A stretch of DNA of 64,000 nucleotides from Xanthomonas campestris pv. phormiicola (GCA_025666215.1 CP102593.1:3051001-3115000); one strand, 5' to 3'. Positions 32,470-44,161 are shown, numbered from the stretch's first letter. Notes: generated by a model from the letters alone, not told the origin. Numbers and translations: made by a program.

Positions 32470-32595
32470 CCCCTCTCCCATTGGGAGAGGGGTTGGGGTG
32501 AGGGTACGGGCGAAGCATCGAGGGATTCAGGCGCGCGAGGCTGCGCCCGTCCCCTCATCCGGCGCTTCGCGCCACCTTCTCCCGATGGGAGAAGG
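32470..32595. repeat. Xanthomonas-type intergenic REP-like repeat, copy 1
   Basis: Two hairpins (CCCCTCTCCCA/GGGAGAGGGG near 32470-32492, and CCTTCTCCC/GGGAGAAGG at 32575-32595) flank inverted segments TGAGGGTACGGGCG and CGCCCGTCCCCTCA. The sequence is closely related to the copy at 58951-59085. It lies between pyrG and kdsA, directly after the pyrG stop. Confidence 0.8.
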
Positions 32596-32598
32596 AAC

Positions 32599-34719
<2,121 letters not shown>

Positions 34720-34821
34720 CTAGCGCGCCACCACGGCACTGGCCCTGAACACCGGCGACGTGCAAAAAGCCGCCGCACACCGCACACTTCCGGATCTGCT
34801 TCGCGCCACCTGTTGAGACGC

Positions 34822-36711
34822 ATGAATACCCGCTACAACGCCGCCGACATCGAAGTTCTCTCTGGCCTGGACCCGGTCAAGCGCCGGCCGGGCATGTACA
34901 CCGACACCGCACGCCCCAACCACCTGGCGCAGGAAGTCATCGACAACGCCGTGGACGAGGCGCTGGCCGGCCACGCCCGGCACATCGAGGTGACCCTGTT
35001 CAAGGACGGCAGCTGCGAGGTCTCCGACGACGGCCGCGGCATGCCGGTGGACATCCACCCGGAAGAGAAGATCTCCGGCGTCGAACTGATCCTGACCCGG
35101 CTGCACGCCGGCGGCAAGTTCAACGACCGCAACTACACCTTCAGCGGCGGCCTGCACGGCGTGGGCGTCAGCGTGGTCAACGCGCTGTCGAAGAAGGTGG
35201 AGCTGTTCATCAAGCGCGACGGCAACGAATACCGGATGGAATTCGGCGACGGCTTCCCTGCGTCCAAGCTGGAGATCGTCGGCAGCGTCGGCAAGAAGAA
35301 CACCGGCACCCGGCTGCGCTTCTGGGCCGATCCGAAGTACTTCGACACGCCCAAGTTCGCGGTGCGCGCGCTGCGCCACCTGCTGCGCGCCAAGGCGGTG
35401 CTGTGCCCCGGCCTGACCGTGAAGCTGCACGACGAGGCCACCGGCGAGCAGGACACCTGGTATTTCGAGGACGGCCTGCGCGACTACCTCAAGGGCGAGC
35501 TGGCCGAGCGCGAGCTGCTGCCGGCCGACCTGTTCGTCGGCAACCTGAAGAAGGACCGCGAGATCGTCGACTGGGCGGTGGCCTGGGTCGCCGACGGCGA
35601 GCTGGTGCAGGAAAGCTACGTCAACCTGATCCCGACCGCGCAGCACGGCACCCACGTCAACGGCCTGCGCAGCGGTTTCACCGACGCGCTGCGCGAGTTC
35701 TGCGACTTCCGCAACCTGCTGCCGCGCGGGGTCAAGCTGGCGCCGGAAGACGTGTGGGACCGGGTCACCTTCGTGCTGTCGCTGAAGATGACCGACCCGC
35801 AGTTCAGCGGCCAGACCAAGGAACGCCTGTCCTCGCGCCAGGCCGCCGGCTTCATCGAAGGCGCCGCGCACGATGCACTCAGCCTGTGGCTGAACCAGAA
35901 CGTGGAAACCGGCACGCGCATCGCGCAGATCGCGATCGACCGCGCCAGCGCACGGCTGAAGACCGAAAAGCAGATCACCCGCAAGAAGGTCACCTCCGGC
36001 CCGGCCCTGCCCGGCAAGCTGGCCGACTGCATCAGCCAGGACCTGTCGCGCACCGAGCTGTTCCTGGTGGAGGGCGACTCGGCCGGCGGCAGCGCCAAGC
36101 AGGCGCGCGACAAGGACTTCCAGGCGATCCTGCCGCTGCGCGGCAAGATCCTCAACACCTGGGAAGTGGCCTCCGGCAGCGTGCTGGCCTCCGAGGAAGT
36201 GCACAACCTGGCGATCGCGATCGGCTGCGATCCGGGCAAGGACGACATCAGCGGGCTGCGCTACGGCAAGGTGGTGATCCTGGCCGACGCCGACTCCGAC
36301 GGCCTGCACATCGCCACCCTGCTCACCGCGCTGTTCCTGCGCCACTTCCCGACGCTGGTCAAGGCCGGCCATGTGTTCGTGGCGATGCCGCCGCTGTTCC
36401 GCGTGGACGTGGGCAAGCAGGTGTTCTATGCGCTGGACGAGGAAGAGAAGCGCTCGCTGCTGGAGAAGATCGCGCGCGACAAGCTCAAGGGCCAGCTCAG
36501 CGTGACCCGCTTCAAGGGCCTGGGCGAAATGAACCCGCAGCAGCTGCGCGAATCGACCATCCACCCGGACACGCGGCGGCTGGTGCAGCTGACCGTGGAC
36601 GAAGGCGACGAGACCCGCTCGCTGATGGACATGCTGCTGGCCAAGAAGCGCGCCGGCGACCGCAAGCAGTGGCTGGAGACCAAGGGCGACCTGGCGTCGC
36701 TGGAGGTCTGA
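34822..36711 (+). CDS. parE: DNA topoisomerase IV subunit B
   Basis: 629 residues from the ATG at 34822 (MNTRYNAADIEVLSGLDPVKRRPGMYTDT). The GHKL ATPase motifs (DNAVDEAL, DDGRGMPVD, GGLHGVGVSVVN), the TOPRIM motif EGDSAGGSAKQARDK and PLRGKILN are intact, and the C-terminus RAGDRKQWLETKGDLASLEV is the usual ParE end. With ParC it decatenates daughter chromosomes. The last 91 bp recur as a decayed copy at 46441-46531. Confidence 0.98.
   Translation: MNTRYNAADIEVLSGLDPVKRRPGMYTDTARPNHLAQEVIDNAVDEALAGHARHIEVTLFKDGSCEVSDDGRGMPVDIHPEEKISGVELILTRLHAGGKFNDRNYTFSGGLHGVGVSVVNALSKKVELFIKRDGNEYRMEFGDGFPASKLEIVGSVGKKNTGTRLRFWADPKYFDTPKFAVRALRHLLRAKAVLCPGLTVKLHDEATGEQDTWYFEDGLRDYLKGELAERELLPADLFVGNLKKDREIVDWAVAWVADGELVQESYVNLIPTAQHGTHVNGLRSGFTDALREFCDFRNLLPRGVKLAPEDVWDRVTFVLSLKMTDPQFSGQTKERLSSRQAAGFIEGAAHDALSLWLNQNVETGTRIAQIAIDRASARLKTEKQITRKKVTSGPALPGKLADCISQDLSRTELFLVEGDSAGGSAKQARDKDFQAILPLRGKILNTWEVASGSVLASEEVHNLAIAIGCDPGKDDISGLRYGKVVILADADSDGLHIATLLTALFLRHFPTLVKAGHVFVAMPPLFRVDVGKQVFYALDEEEKRSLLEKIARDKLKGQLSVTRFKGLGEMNPQQLRESTIHPDTRRLVQLTVDEGDETRSLMDMLLAKKRAGDRKQWLETKGDLASLEV
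36621..36711 (+). repeat. parE 3' end, left member of a 91-bp direct repeat
   Basis: The terminal 91 bp of parE, including its stop codon, match 46441-46531 in the same orientation at 79 of 91 positions (counted by hand). Together the copies bracket the siderophore-uptake block. Confidence 0.9.
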
Positions 36712-36747
36712 GCGAGAAGCGCGCGCGATGGCGGCGGCGGGAGCCGC

Positions 36748-38106
36748 TCAGCCGCCGCGCACGCCGGCCGGGTCCGCCGTGCCGTCCGCTTCCATGCCCA
36801 GGTGCGCGCGCAGGGTATCGCCGCGGTAGTCGCGGCGGAACAGGCCCTGTTCCGCCAGCCGCGGCACCACCTCCTCGAGCAGCAACGACAGGGACTGCAG
36901 GGCGCCGCCCGGTAGCGCGATGAAGCCGTCGGCCGCACCGGCCCGGATCCGCGCGACGATCTCGCGCACCGCGTCGTCCGGGGTGCCGATCACCACCCAG
37001 TGCGCCGAGCCCAGTACCTCCGGTCGCTCCAGCAACGCATCCAGGCGCGGACGTTCGCGCGCGATCAGCGCATGCAGCAGCTCGGCATGGGTACGGCTGC
37101 CGACCTGCGCGTCGATCGGCGGCAACAGTTCCGGCCCGACCGGCTGGTCCGGCGCCAGCCCACCCAGGTCGACGCCCAACACGCTCCGCAGGTACTCCAG
37201 GCGACTGCGCCGCCCCCTGCCGGCGTGCGTGTCGCGATACAGCGCCTGCGCCTGAGTGCGACTGCCGGCCAGGAACAGGCTCAGCCCCGGCAGGACCCGC
37301 ACCGCATCCGGTGCGCGCCCATGGGCCTGCGCACGGGCGCGCAGGTCGCCCCGCAACGCGATTCCCGCGTGCAGGTCCGGCGTGGCGGCGAACACCGCAT
37401 CGGCCGTGCGCGCGGCGAAGTCGCGGCCCGGTCCCGACGCGCCGGCCTGGAACAGCGGCGGCTCCCCGGCCCCATGCATCGGCACGTTCAACGGACCGGC
37501 GACCTGGAACTGCGCGCCGCGGTGCGCGATCGGCAACACCTGGTGCGGGTCGGCATAGCGACCGCCGGCGCGATCGGCCAGCAGCGCCGCGTGCGGATAG
37601 CTGCGCCACAGCGCTCGCACCACGTCGGTGAATTCCTGCGCGCGTGCGTAGCGCTGTTCGGAATCGGGCATCGGCGCGTCGCCGAAATTGGCGGCGCCGT
37701 CGAAGGAGGTCACGATGTTCCAGCCGGCACGGCCGCCGCTGAGCCAGTGCAGCGTCTGCAGCTGGCGCGCGACCGAATAGGGCGCGCCGAAGGTGGTGGA
37801 GGCGGTGCTGACCAGGCCGATCCGGCGCGTGTCGCGCGCCAGCGCCGCCAGCAGCAGCATCGGATCCAGGCTGCTGAAGCCGGGGCCGCCGGCCAGCGCC
37901 TGCGCCCGCAGGAACAGCGCATCGGGCCGGAACACGAAGTCGAGCTTGGCGTCCTCGGCGCGGCGGGCCAGGTCCAGGTACAGCGCCGCGTCGTGCAGGT
38001 CCTCGACGCGGCTGTCGCCGCGCCGCCAGCCCTCGCCGCCGAGCCAGGTGCCGGCCAGCGCCAGGCCGATATGCAGCTGGCGCGCGTGCTTGGCGTCTGT
38101 TTCCAT
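36748..38106 (-). CDS. LLM-class flavin-dependent monooxygenase (NtaA/SnaA/DszA family)
   Basis: 452 residues from the ATG at 38106. The start (HIGLALAGTWLGGEGWRRGD), the motif FVFRPDALFLRAQAL, the GWNIVTSFDGAANFGD block with SEQRYARAQEF, and FQAGASGPGRDFAARTADAVF all match the NtaA/SnaA/DszA group. These enzymes use FMNH2 from a partner reductase to cleave C-N or C-S bonds, for example in nitrilotriacetate, EDTA or sulfones. It is the last gene of the siderophore-uptake operon, 17 bp after the ATPase gene. This suggests a role in opening or degrading the imported chelator, but the substrate is unknown and no flavin reductase gene is adjacent. Confidence 0.88.
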   Translation of the reverse strand: METDAKHARQLHIGLALAGTWLGGEGWRRGDSRVEDLHDAALYLDLARRAEDAKLDFVFRPDALFLRAQALAGGPGFSSLDPMLLLAALARDTRRIGLVSTASTTFGAPYSVARQLQTLHWLSGGRAGWNIVTSFDGAANFGDAPMPDSEQRYARAQEFTDVVRALWRSYPHAALLADRAGGRYADPHQVLPIAHRGAQFQVAGPLNVPMHGAGEPPLFQAGASGPGRDFAARTADAVFAATPDLHAGIALRGDLRARAQAHGRAPDAVRVLPGLSLFLAGSRTQAQALYRDTHAGRGRRSRLEYLRSVLGVDLGGLAPDQPVGPELLPPIDAQVGSRTHAELLHALIARERPRLDALLERPEVLGSAHWVVIGTPDDAVREIVARIRAGAADGFIALPGGALQSLSLLLEEVVPRLAEQGLFRRDYRGDTLRAHLGMEADGTADPAGVRGG

Positions 38107-38123
38107 CGGTGCTTGCTCCTCGA

Positions 38124-38954
38124 TCAAGCGTTGTCGTGCGTGCCGTCGGCGACCGCCACCGGCACCACCAGCGGCGTGGCGGTCACCGGATCGGCGATCA
38201 CCAGCGCGCGGATGCCGAACACCCGCTCCACCAGTGCCGGTGTCAGGACCTGCGCCGGCGTGCCGGCGGCCACGATCGCGCCGGCCTTCATCGCCACGAT
38301 GTGGTCGGCATAGCGCGCGGCCTGCTGCAGGTCGTGCAGCACCATCACCAGGGTGCGTCCGTCGCGGCGGTTGAGCATGCGGCACAGGTCCAGCACTTCC
38401 AGCTGGTGGGCCACGTCCAGGTAAGTGGTCGGCTCGTCGAGCAACAGCAGCCTGGTGTCCTGCGCCAACGCCATCGCCAGCCACACCCGTTGCCGTTGTC
38501 CGCCGGACAGCTCGTCGACCCGGCGTTCGGCCAGCGCGGCCACGCCGGTGTCGGCCATCGCCTGGCGTACCGCCCGCTCGTCCTCGCGCGACCACTGCCG
38601 CAGCAGCCGCCGGTGCGGGAAGCGCCCGCGCGCGACCAGCTCGGCCACGCCGATCGCCGCGGGCACCAGCGCCGCCTGCGGCAGCAGCCCCAGGCGCCGC
38701 GCGACCTCCCGCGAGGGGCGCTGATGGATATCGCGGCCATCGAGCAGCACCCTTCCCGCGGCAGGCACCAGCAGGCGCGCCAACGCGCGCAGCAGGGTCG
38801 ACTTGCCGCAGGCATTGGGTCCGATGATCGCGGTGATCTTTCCAGGCGCGATCGCCAGCTCCAGCCGCTCGCTCACGGTGTGCCCGGGATAGGCCAGGCG
38901 CAGCGCCTCCGCACGCAGCTCCGGGGGCGGCAGGGGCGCGGCCGGTCCGCTCAT
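38124..38954 (-). CDS. Iron-siderophore ABC transporter ATP-binding protein (FecE/FhuC type)
   Basis: 276 residues from the ATG at 38954, overlapping the permease stop. Walker A GPNACGKSTLL, Q-loop LLPQAA, signature LSGGQRQRVWLAMAL, Walker B LLLLDEPTTYLD and the H-loop MVLHD are intact, and the order is typical of FepC/FhuC ATPases. It powers import of ferric chelates through the two FecCD permeases encoded immediately upstream. A C-terminal tail of about 40 residues (VERVFGIRALV) is common in FecE homologues. Confidence 0.95.
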   Translation of the reverse strand: MSGPAAPLPPPELRAEALRLAYPGHTVSERLELAIAPGKITAIIGPNACGKSTLLRALARLLVPAAGRVLLDGRDIHQRPSREVARRLGLLPQAALVPAAIGVAELVARGRFPHRRLLRQWSREDERAVRQAMADTGVAALAERRVDELSGGQRQRVWLAMALAQDTRLLLLDEPTTYLDVAHQLEVLDLCRMLNRRDGRTLVMVLHDLQQAARYADHIVAMKAGAIVAAGTPAQVLTPALVERVFGIRALVIADPVTATPLVVPVAVADGTHDNA

Positions 38955-40003
38955 GCGCCCCGCCCCCGCATCAGCAGCCAGACCAGATACATGCCGCCGA
39001 GCAGCGCCGCCATGCGCCCGACCGGCAGGCTGGCTCGGATCGGCAGCGCCTGCGCCAGCAGGTCGGCGAAGGACAGCAGCAACGCTCCCATCGCCGCCGC
39101 GCCGAACACGCAAGGGCCGCTGCCGCGCGCCAGGCGTGCCGCCAGCTGCGGCGCCGCCAGGGCGACGAAGCCGATCGGCCCGGCCGCCGCGGTCGCCAGC
39201 GCCGCCAACATCACCGCGGTGCAGACCGCCAGCACCCGGGTGCGTTCCACCGGCAACCCGAGCTGGGCGGCGAGCGCGTCGCCCAGCTCCAGTACCGCCA
39301 GCCGCGGCGCCAACGCCAATGCCGGCGGCGCCAGGCCGCATACCCCCAGCAGCAGCGGCGCCGCATGTCCCCAGTTGCGCGCGGCCAGGCTGCCGGCAAG
39401 CCACTGGTTGGCCTGGATCGCCGTGTCGAGCCGGCCCTTGACCAGCATCAGGTCGTTCAGCGCACCGAGCACCGCGCCCACGCCGATGCCGACCAGTACC
39501 AGCCGTTGCCCGCCGCCACCGCCGCGCCAGGCCAGCCACGACACCAGCAACGCGGCAGCCAGGCCGGCGGCCAGCGCCGCCAGCGCCACCGCAATGCCGC
39601 CCCGGTCGAACAGCACGATCTGCGCGATCGCGCCGGTCGCCGCGCCGGTGGTGAACCCGACCACGTCCGGCGAGCCCAGCGGATTGCGCGCCACCGACTG
39701 CAACAACGCACCGGACATGCCCAGCGCCGCGCCGGCGAACAGCGCCACGAGCACCCGCGGCAGGCGGATCTGCAGCACCACCTGGGCGGCGCCGGCGTCG
39801 CCCTGCCCGAGCAGCGCGGCCAGCACCGCCGACGGCGGCAGCGCGATGCTGCCGCGCTGCAGGGCCAGCGCCGCCGTCGCCAGCGCCAGTCCCAGCGCCA
39901 GCGCGCCGGCCAGCAGCGCGCGCGGTTGCCGCCGCAGGCCGCAGCGGCCGACCTGCCACACCGTTCCCGGCCCCCTGTCCCAGCGCATCGGCAGGCCGCT
40001 CAT
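38951..40003 (-). CDS. FecCD-family iron-siderophore permease, second subunit
   Basis: 350 residues from the ATG at 40003 (MSGLPMRW), overlapping the stop of the other permease (ATGA). Around ten hydrophobic segments are present. FecCD motifs are IRLPRVLVALFAGAALGMSGALLQ, ARNPLGSPDVVGFTTGA and AAAGPIGFVALAAPQLAARL. It forms a heterodimeric channel with the neighbouring permease. Confidence 0.94.
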   Translation of the reverse strand: MSGLPMRWDRGPGTVWQVGRCGLRRQPRALLAGALALGLALATAALALQRGSIALPPSAVLAALLGQGDAGAAQVVLQIRLPRVLVALFAGAALGMSGALLQSVARNPLGSPDVVGFTTGAATGAIAQIVLFDRGGIAVALAALAAGLAAALLVSWLAWRGGGGGQRLVLVGIGVGAVLGALNDLMLVKGRLDTAIQANQWLAGSLAARNWGHAAPLLLGVCGLAPPALALAPRLAVLELGDALAAQLGLPVERTRVLAVCTAVMLAALATAAAGPIGFVALAAPQLAARLARGSGPCVFGAAAMGALLLSFADLLAQALPIRASLPVGRMAALLGGMYLVWLLMRGRGA

Positions 40004-41013
40004 GCCGGCAGCAACCGGCGCCGCAGCGCCAGCGCCACGAAGAACGGACCGCCGATCAACGCCGCCATGATCCCGACATCGACCTCCGCCGGCCACGCCA
40101 GCAGCCGCCCCAGGCAGTCGGCGCCGAGCAGCAGGATCGCCGCGAACAGCATCGCGTACGGCAGCGCCCAGCGATGCCCGGCCCCGGCGGCGGCGCGGGC
40201 CAGATGCGGTGCCGCCAGGCCGACGAAGCCGATCGGACCGGCGGCGGCGGTGGCGGCGGCGGCCAGCACCACCACCGCCAGCACCGCCAGGCCCCACACC
40301 CGGGCCGGATCGGCCCCCAGCGCACGTCCCAGGTCCCGGCCCAGGGCCAGCGCATCGAGTGCACGCACCGACGCCGCCGCCATCGCCACCCCGGTTGCGA
40401 CCAGCAGCGCGGTCGGCCACACCACCGCGGCTCCGCGGCCCTGCAGCGAGCCCACCACCCAGTGCCGGTAGTGATCGAACACGGCGTCATCGCTGTTGAG
40501 CAGCACAAGCTGCGCCAGTGCCAGCAGCACGCTCGAAAGCGCGGCACCGGCCAGCACCAGCCGCATCGGATCCAGGCCGCGGCCGCTGGCGCCCAGCAGG
40601 TGCACCGCGGCGCCGGCCAGCGCCGCGCCGGCCAGCGCCGCCAGCAGCGTCGCGCCGGTCCCCGGGTTGCCGAGCAGCGCCGTCGCAAGCACGATCGCGG
40701 TGGCGGCACCGGCATTGACCCCAAGCACGCCAGGCTCGGCCAGCGGGTTGCGGCTCAGTGCCTGCATCAGCGTGCCGGCCGCGCCGAGCGCGGCCCCGAC
40801 CAGCACCGCCAGCACGGTGCGCGGCAGGCGCAGGCCGCGCACCAGCAGATGCCGGCTGTCGGCGGGATCGAAGGCGACCAGCGCCTGCCAGGTGAGTGCC
40901 GGCGCCAGCGCACGCGAGCCGATGCACACGCTCGCCAGCATCAGCGCCGCCAGCAAAACCAGGCCGGCCAGCAGGCCCCAGCGCCGCCGCGCCGCCGCGT
41001 CGCGCGCGCTCAT
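40000..41013 (-). CDS. FecCD-family iron-siderophore permease, first subunit
   Basis: 337 residues from the ATG at 41013 (MSARDAAARRRWGLL), overlapping the stop of the binding-protein gene. Motifs LRLPRTVLAVLVGAALGAAGTLMQ, SRNPLAEPGVLGVNAGA and AAAGPIGFVGLAAPHLAR match the FecCD family. Hydrophobic helices span the length of the protein. It is a paralogue of the following permease, as in fecC/fecD and fepD/fepG. Confidence 0.94.
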   Translation of the reverse strand: MSARDAAARRRWGLLAGLVLLAALMLASVCIGSRALAPALTWQALVAFDPADSRHLLVRGLRLPRTVLAVLVGAALGAAGTLMQALSRNPLAEPGVLGVNAGAATAIVLATALLGNPGTGATLLAALAGAALAGAAVHLLGASGRGLDPMRLVLAGAALSSVLLALAQLVLLNSDDAVFDHYRHWVVGSLQGRGAAVVWPTALLVATGVAMAAASVRALDALALGRDLGRALGADPARVWGLAVLAVVVLAAAATAAAGPIGFVGLAAPHLARAAAGAGHRWALPYAMLFAAILLLGADCLGRLLAWPAEVDVGIMAALIGGPFFVALALRRRLLPA

Positions 41014-41954
41014 CGCCCGACCTGCCGTACCAGGCGGTCGACGATGGCGCAGGCGCTGTAGTAGTCGATCCGGAACGCATCCTCGCCGAGCGCGTAGACC
41101 TGGCGCCGGCGCACCGACGGCAGGTTGGCCAGCATCGGATCGTCCAGGAACGCGGCCACCCGCGCATCGCCGCCGCGCAGCAGGAACGTGGTCTGCGCCT
41201 GCAGTCCGCTCAGCTGTTCGTAAGGTGCCCAGACGAAGTCGCTGCGGGGATCGCGACCGACCTGCCAGCGCGGGTCCGGCTCCTCGATGGCGAAGCCCAG
41301 TTGCGCCAGCAGGCGCGCCTGGGCGCTGCGGCCGGTCGCGACCGGATTGGCGGCGCCGGCGCCGTTGTAGCTGATCAGGTTCGCCTTCCCGGCCGGCACC
41401 GCGATGCGCGCGCGTGCGGCCACCAGCTTGCGCTGGAAGGCATCGATCCGCCGCGTCGCCTGCGCCTCCAGCCCGGTCGCCCGGCCCAGCGCGAGGGCGA
41501 GCTGCTCCCAGGGCTGGTCGCCATAGTCGAGCACGATGGTCGGCGCAATGGCGCGCAGGGCCGCCAGTTGTTCCAGCGCCGAATCGGCGCCGCCGGTGGA
41601 GACCACGATCAGGTCCGGCCGCGCCGCCATGGCCGCCTCCAGCGACACGCTGCCGGCGGGCCAGGCGTTGCGCACGTGGCGCTCCCGGGCGAGCGCCTGC
41701 CACTGCGCGAAGAATTCGCCATTGGACGCCGAGGCGCTCGCGACCACCGGCGCATCGATCGCCAGCAAGGTGCCGGTGATCGCCACCGAGGTGGACAGGA
41801 TGCGCCGTGGCTGGCGCGGGATCGCGGTGAGGCTGCCGTCGGCATTGCGGAACTCGCGCCACGCGGCGGCGGCCGGGGCCGGAGCCGGCCCTTCCGAACA
41901 GCCGGCCACCGCGCACAGGAGCAGCAGTACCACCATGCCTGGCCACCGTCTCAC
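41010..41954 (-). CDS. Siderophore-binding lipoprotein of the ABC transporter
   Basis: 314 residues from a GTG at 41954 that overlaps the TonB-receptor stop (GTGA); an ATG at 41936 is the alternative. The longer form gives a better lipoprotein signal: MRRWPGMVVLLLLCAVAGC with lipobox VAGC. The mature part is a class III binding protein (RRILSTSVAITGTLLAIDAPVVA; ARPDLIVVSTGGADSALEQL; VYALGEDAFRIDYYSA). It delivers ferric siderophore from the periplasm to the permeases. Which siderophore is bound cannot be read from the sequence. Confidence 0.92.
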   Translation of the reverse strand: MRRWPGMVVLLLLCAVAGCSEGPAPAPAAAAWREFRNADGSLTAIPRQPRRILSTSVAITGTLLAIDAPVVASASASNGEFFAQWQALARERHVRNAWPAGSVSLEAAMAARPDLIVVSTGGADSALEQLAALRAIAPTIVLDYGDQPWEQLALALGRATGLEAQATRRIDAFQRKLVAARARIAVPAGKANLISYNGAGAANPVATGRSAQARLLAQLGFAIEEPDPRWQVGRDPRSDFVWAPYEQLSGLQAQTTFLLRGGDARVAAFLDDPMLANLPSVRRRQVYALGEDAFRIDYYSACAIVDRLVRQVGR

Positions 41955-44161
41955 CAGCTGAACCTCGCGGTGGCGGTGACGGTGCGGCCGGTGCCGTAGT
42001 AGCACGCGGTCAAGGCCGAGCAGGTCGCCACGTAGCGCTTGTCGGCCAGGTTGCTGCCGTTGAGCGCCAGGCGCACGCCAGTGCCGCCGAAGCGGCCCAG
42101 GTCGTAGCGGATGGCCGCATCGAACAGGGTGTAGGACGGCACGTACAGGGTATTGGCCAGGTCGCCGTAGGTGTCGTCGACGTAGCGCGCACCGGCGGCG
42201 ACGCTCAGCCCCTGCAGCGCTCCGGCCTGGAAGGTGTAGTCCAGCCACAGCGAGGCCATCCAGGGCGGCACGCGGATCATGCGATTGCCGACGTAGCCAT
42301 CGTTGTTGCGGGTGACCTCCGACGCCAGCCGGGTCAGCGCGCCGATCACGCTGAAACCCGGCAGCGGGGTGATGCGGCCTTCCAGCTCCGCGCCACGCAC
42401 GCGCACCTCGCCGGTCTGCACTTGGTAGCTTTCCGCCCCGGTGTTGAGCGGATCGGCGGTCAGCATGTTCTGCTGGCGCAGATCGTAGGCGGACAGGGTG
42501 ATCATGCCGTCGATTGATCGCGGCGCGTACTTCACTCCGACCTCCCATTGCTTGCCGGTGATCGGATCGAAGCTGGCGCCATCGCGCCTGGTGCCCGTGG
42601 CGGGCTGGAACGACTCGGCGTAGCTCACGTACGGCGACAGGCCGTTGTCGACCAGGTACAGGGCGCCGGCGCGCCCGGAGAACGCCCCATCGTCGGCCTT
42701 GCTGTGCACGCCGGTCAGCAGGTTGTGCGCATCGACGGTGGCCCGGTCGTAGCGGCCGCCGGCGCTGAAGCGCCAGCGGCCCAGCGCGATCTGGTCCTGC
42801 AGGTAGACGCCGCCCTGGCGATCCACTTCCCGGGTGTTGGCCTGGGTAATGGTCAACACCGAGGCGAAGTCGTAATGGGTGTAGACCGGATCGTAGATGT
42901 CGATGGCGATGGCGTTCGGGTTCACGTTGGCCATCTTGCGCAGGAAGCTCCACTCGCTCTGCTGCCAGTCGAACCCGAGCAGCAGCGTGTGCTCCAGCGC
43001 CCCGGTGGAAAAGCGCCCTTCCAGCCGGGTGTCGATGGCCTTGCCGTCGGAATCGCCCACGCCCTGCACCGCGCGCCGCGGCAGGAGGTGGCCATTGCTG
43101 AGGACGTTGGGATTGCTCACCGACGCGCCGCGCACGCCGTAGACCACGGTGGCGCGGTACAGCGAGTCGGCATGGGTGTAGCGGGCGCTCTGGCTGAGCT
43201 TCCAGTGCGCGTTGAAGCGATGCTCGAACAGCCAGCCGGCCGCCCATACCGTGCGGTCGTAGAGGTTCCAGTCCGGCTCGCCGAGGAAGGTCGTATTGCC
43301 GATGTAGCCGGAAGCGGCGCGGATCGCCGAGCCCTGGTACGGCAGGAACTGGAAGGTGCTGCCGCCGTCGTCGCGCTGGTAGATGCCGAGCAGGGTCAGG
43401 CGGGTGGCGTCGTCGTTGAAGCGCAAGGTGGCGCTGGGCGCCAGGAACCATTGCCGGTGATCGGTATGCTCGAGCTGGGTGGGACCGTCGGCGTACAGGC
43501 CGACCAGGCGCCACGGCAGGCCCTGTCCGGCGCTGGCGCCGCCGATGTCGAACGCGCTCTGCGCGCGCCCGTTGGCGTCGACCTGCAGGCGCAGCACCTG
43601 TTCCTGGTCCGGGGTCGGCGTCTTGCTGATCTGGTTGACCATGCCGCCGGGCGCCAACTGGCCGTAGAGCACGCTGGAAGGCCCCTTCAGCACCTCCACC
43701 CGCTCCAGGTTCCAGGTATTGAAGGACACGCGGTTCCAACTGTCGCTGCCGTTGGACGGCGCGCGCAGGCCATCCAGCATCACGTTGTTGCCCCAGCTGC
43801 CCGCGTCGAAGCCGCGGATGTACAGATCGTCGACACGGTTGTCCATGCCCGAACTTTCCGGCAGCACGCCGGCGTTGTAGCGCGTGGCCTCGTTGAGATT
43901 CTGCACACCGCGCGCGTCCAGTTCCTCGGCGGCGATCACCGACACCGACTGCGCGGTCTCGGCCAGCGGCGTGTCGGTCTTGGTCGCCGAACCGGCGGTC
44001 TGTGCGGGCCTGTAGGCGTTGACCTGGACGCGCGCGAGCGTTGTCGCCGCGTCGTCGTCGGCGCAGGCCTGGCCGCTGCAGGCGAGCAGCGCCAGTACCG
44101 CAACATGCACGGCGGTGCGGCGCGGGAACGGGGCGGAGGAACGGGAATGACGATTGCGCAT
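41951..44161 (-). CDS. TonB-dependent siderophore receptor (FpvA/FhuE/FoxA type)
   Basis: 736 residues from the ATG at 44161 (MRNRHSRSSAPFPRR). A signal peptide ends around ACSGQACA|DDD. The plug domain shows DTPLAETAQSVSVIAAEEL, DDLYIRGFDAG, VEVLKGPSSVLYGQLAPGG and the VNQISK segment characteristic of siderophore receptors. The barrel follows, with the final strand GRTVTATARFSW ending in an aromatic residue. It imports a ferric siderophore across the outer membrane with TonB-ExbBD energy. It leads the six-gene uptake operon, and an AraC-type regulator gene precedes it. Confidence 0.96.
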   Translation of the reverse strand: MRNRHSRSSAPFPRRTAVHVAVLALLACSGQACADDDAATTLARVQVNAYRPAQTAGSATKTDTPLAETAQSVSVIAAEELDARGVQNLNEATRYNAGVLPESSGMDNRVDDLYIRGFDAGSWGNNVMLDGLRAPSNGSDSWNRVSFNTWNLERVEVLKGPSSVLYGQLAPGGMVNQISKTPTPDQEQVLRLQVDANGRAQSAFDIGGASAGQGLPWRLVGLYADGPTQLEHTDHRQWFLAPSATLRFNDDATRLTLLGIYQRDDGGSTFQFLPYQGSAIRAASGYIGNTTFLGEPDWNLYDRTVWAAGWLFEHRFNAHWKLSQSARYTHADSLYRATVVYGVRGASVSNPNVLSNGHLLPRRAVQGVGDSDGKAIDTRLEGRFSTGALEHTLLLGFDWQQSEWSFLRKMANVNPNAIAIDIYDPVYTHYDFASVLTITQANTREVDRQGGVYLQDQIALGRWRFSAGGRYDRATVDAHNLLTGVHSKADDGAFSGRAGALYLVDNGLSPYVSYAESFQPATGTRRDGASFDPITGKQWEVGVKYAPRSIDGMITLSAYDLRQQNMLTADPLNTGAESYQVQTGEVRVRGAELEGRITPLPGFSVIGALTRLASEVTRNNDGYVGNRMIRVPPWMASLWLDYTFQAGALQGLSVAAGARYVDDTYGDLANTLYVPSYTLFDAAIRYDLGRFGGTGVRLALNGSNLADKRYVATCSALTACYYGTGRTVTATARFSW

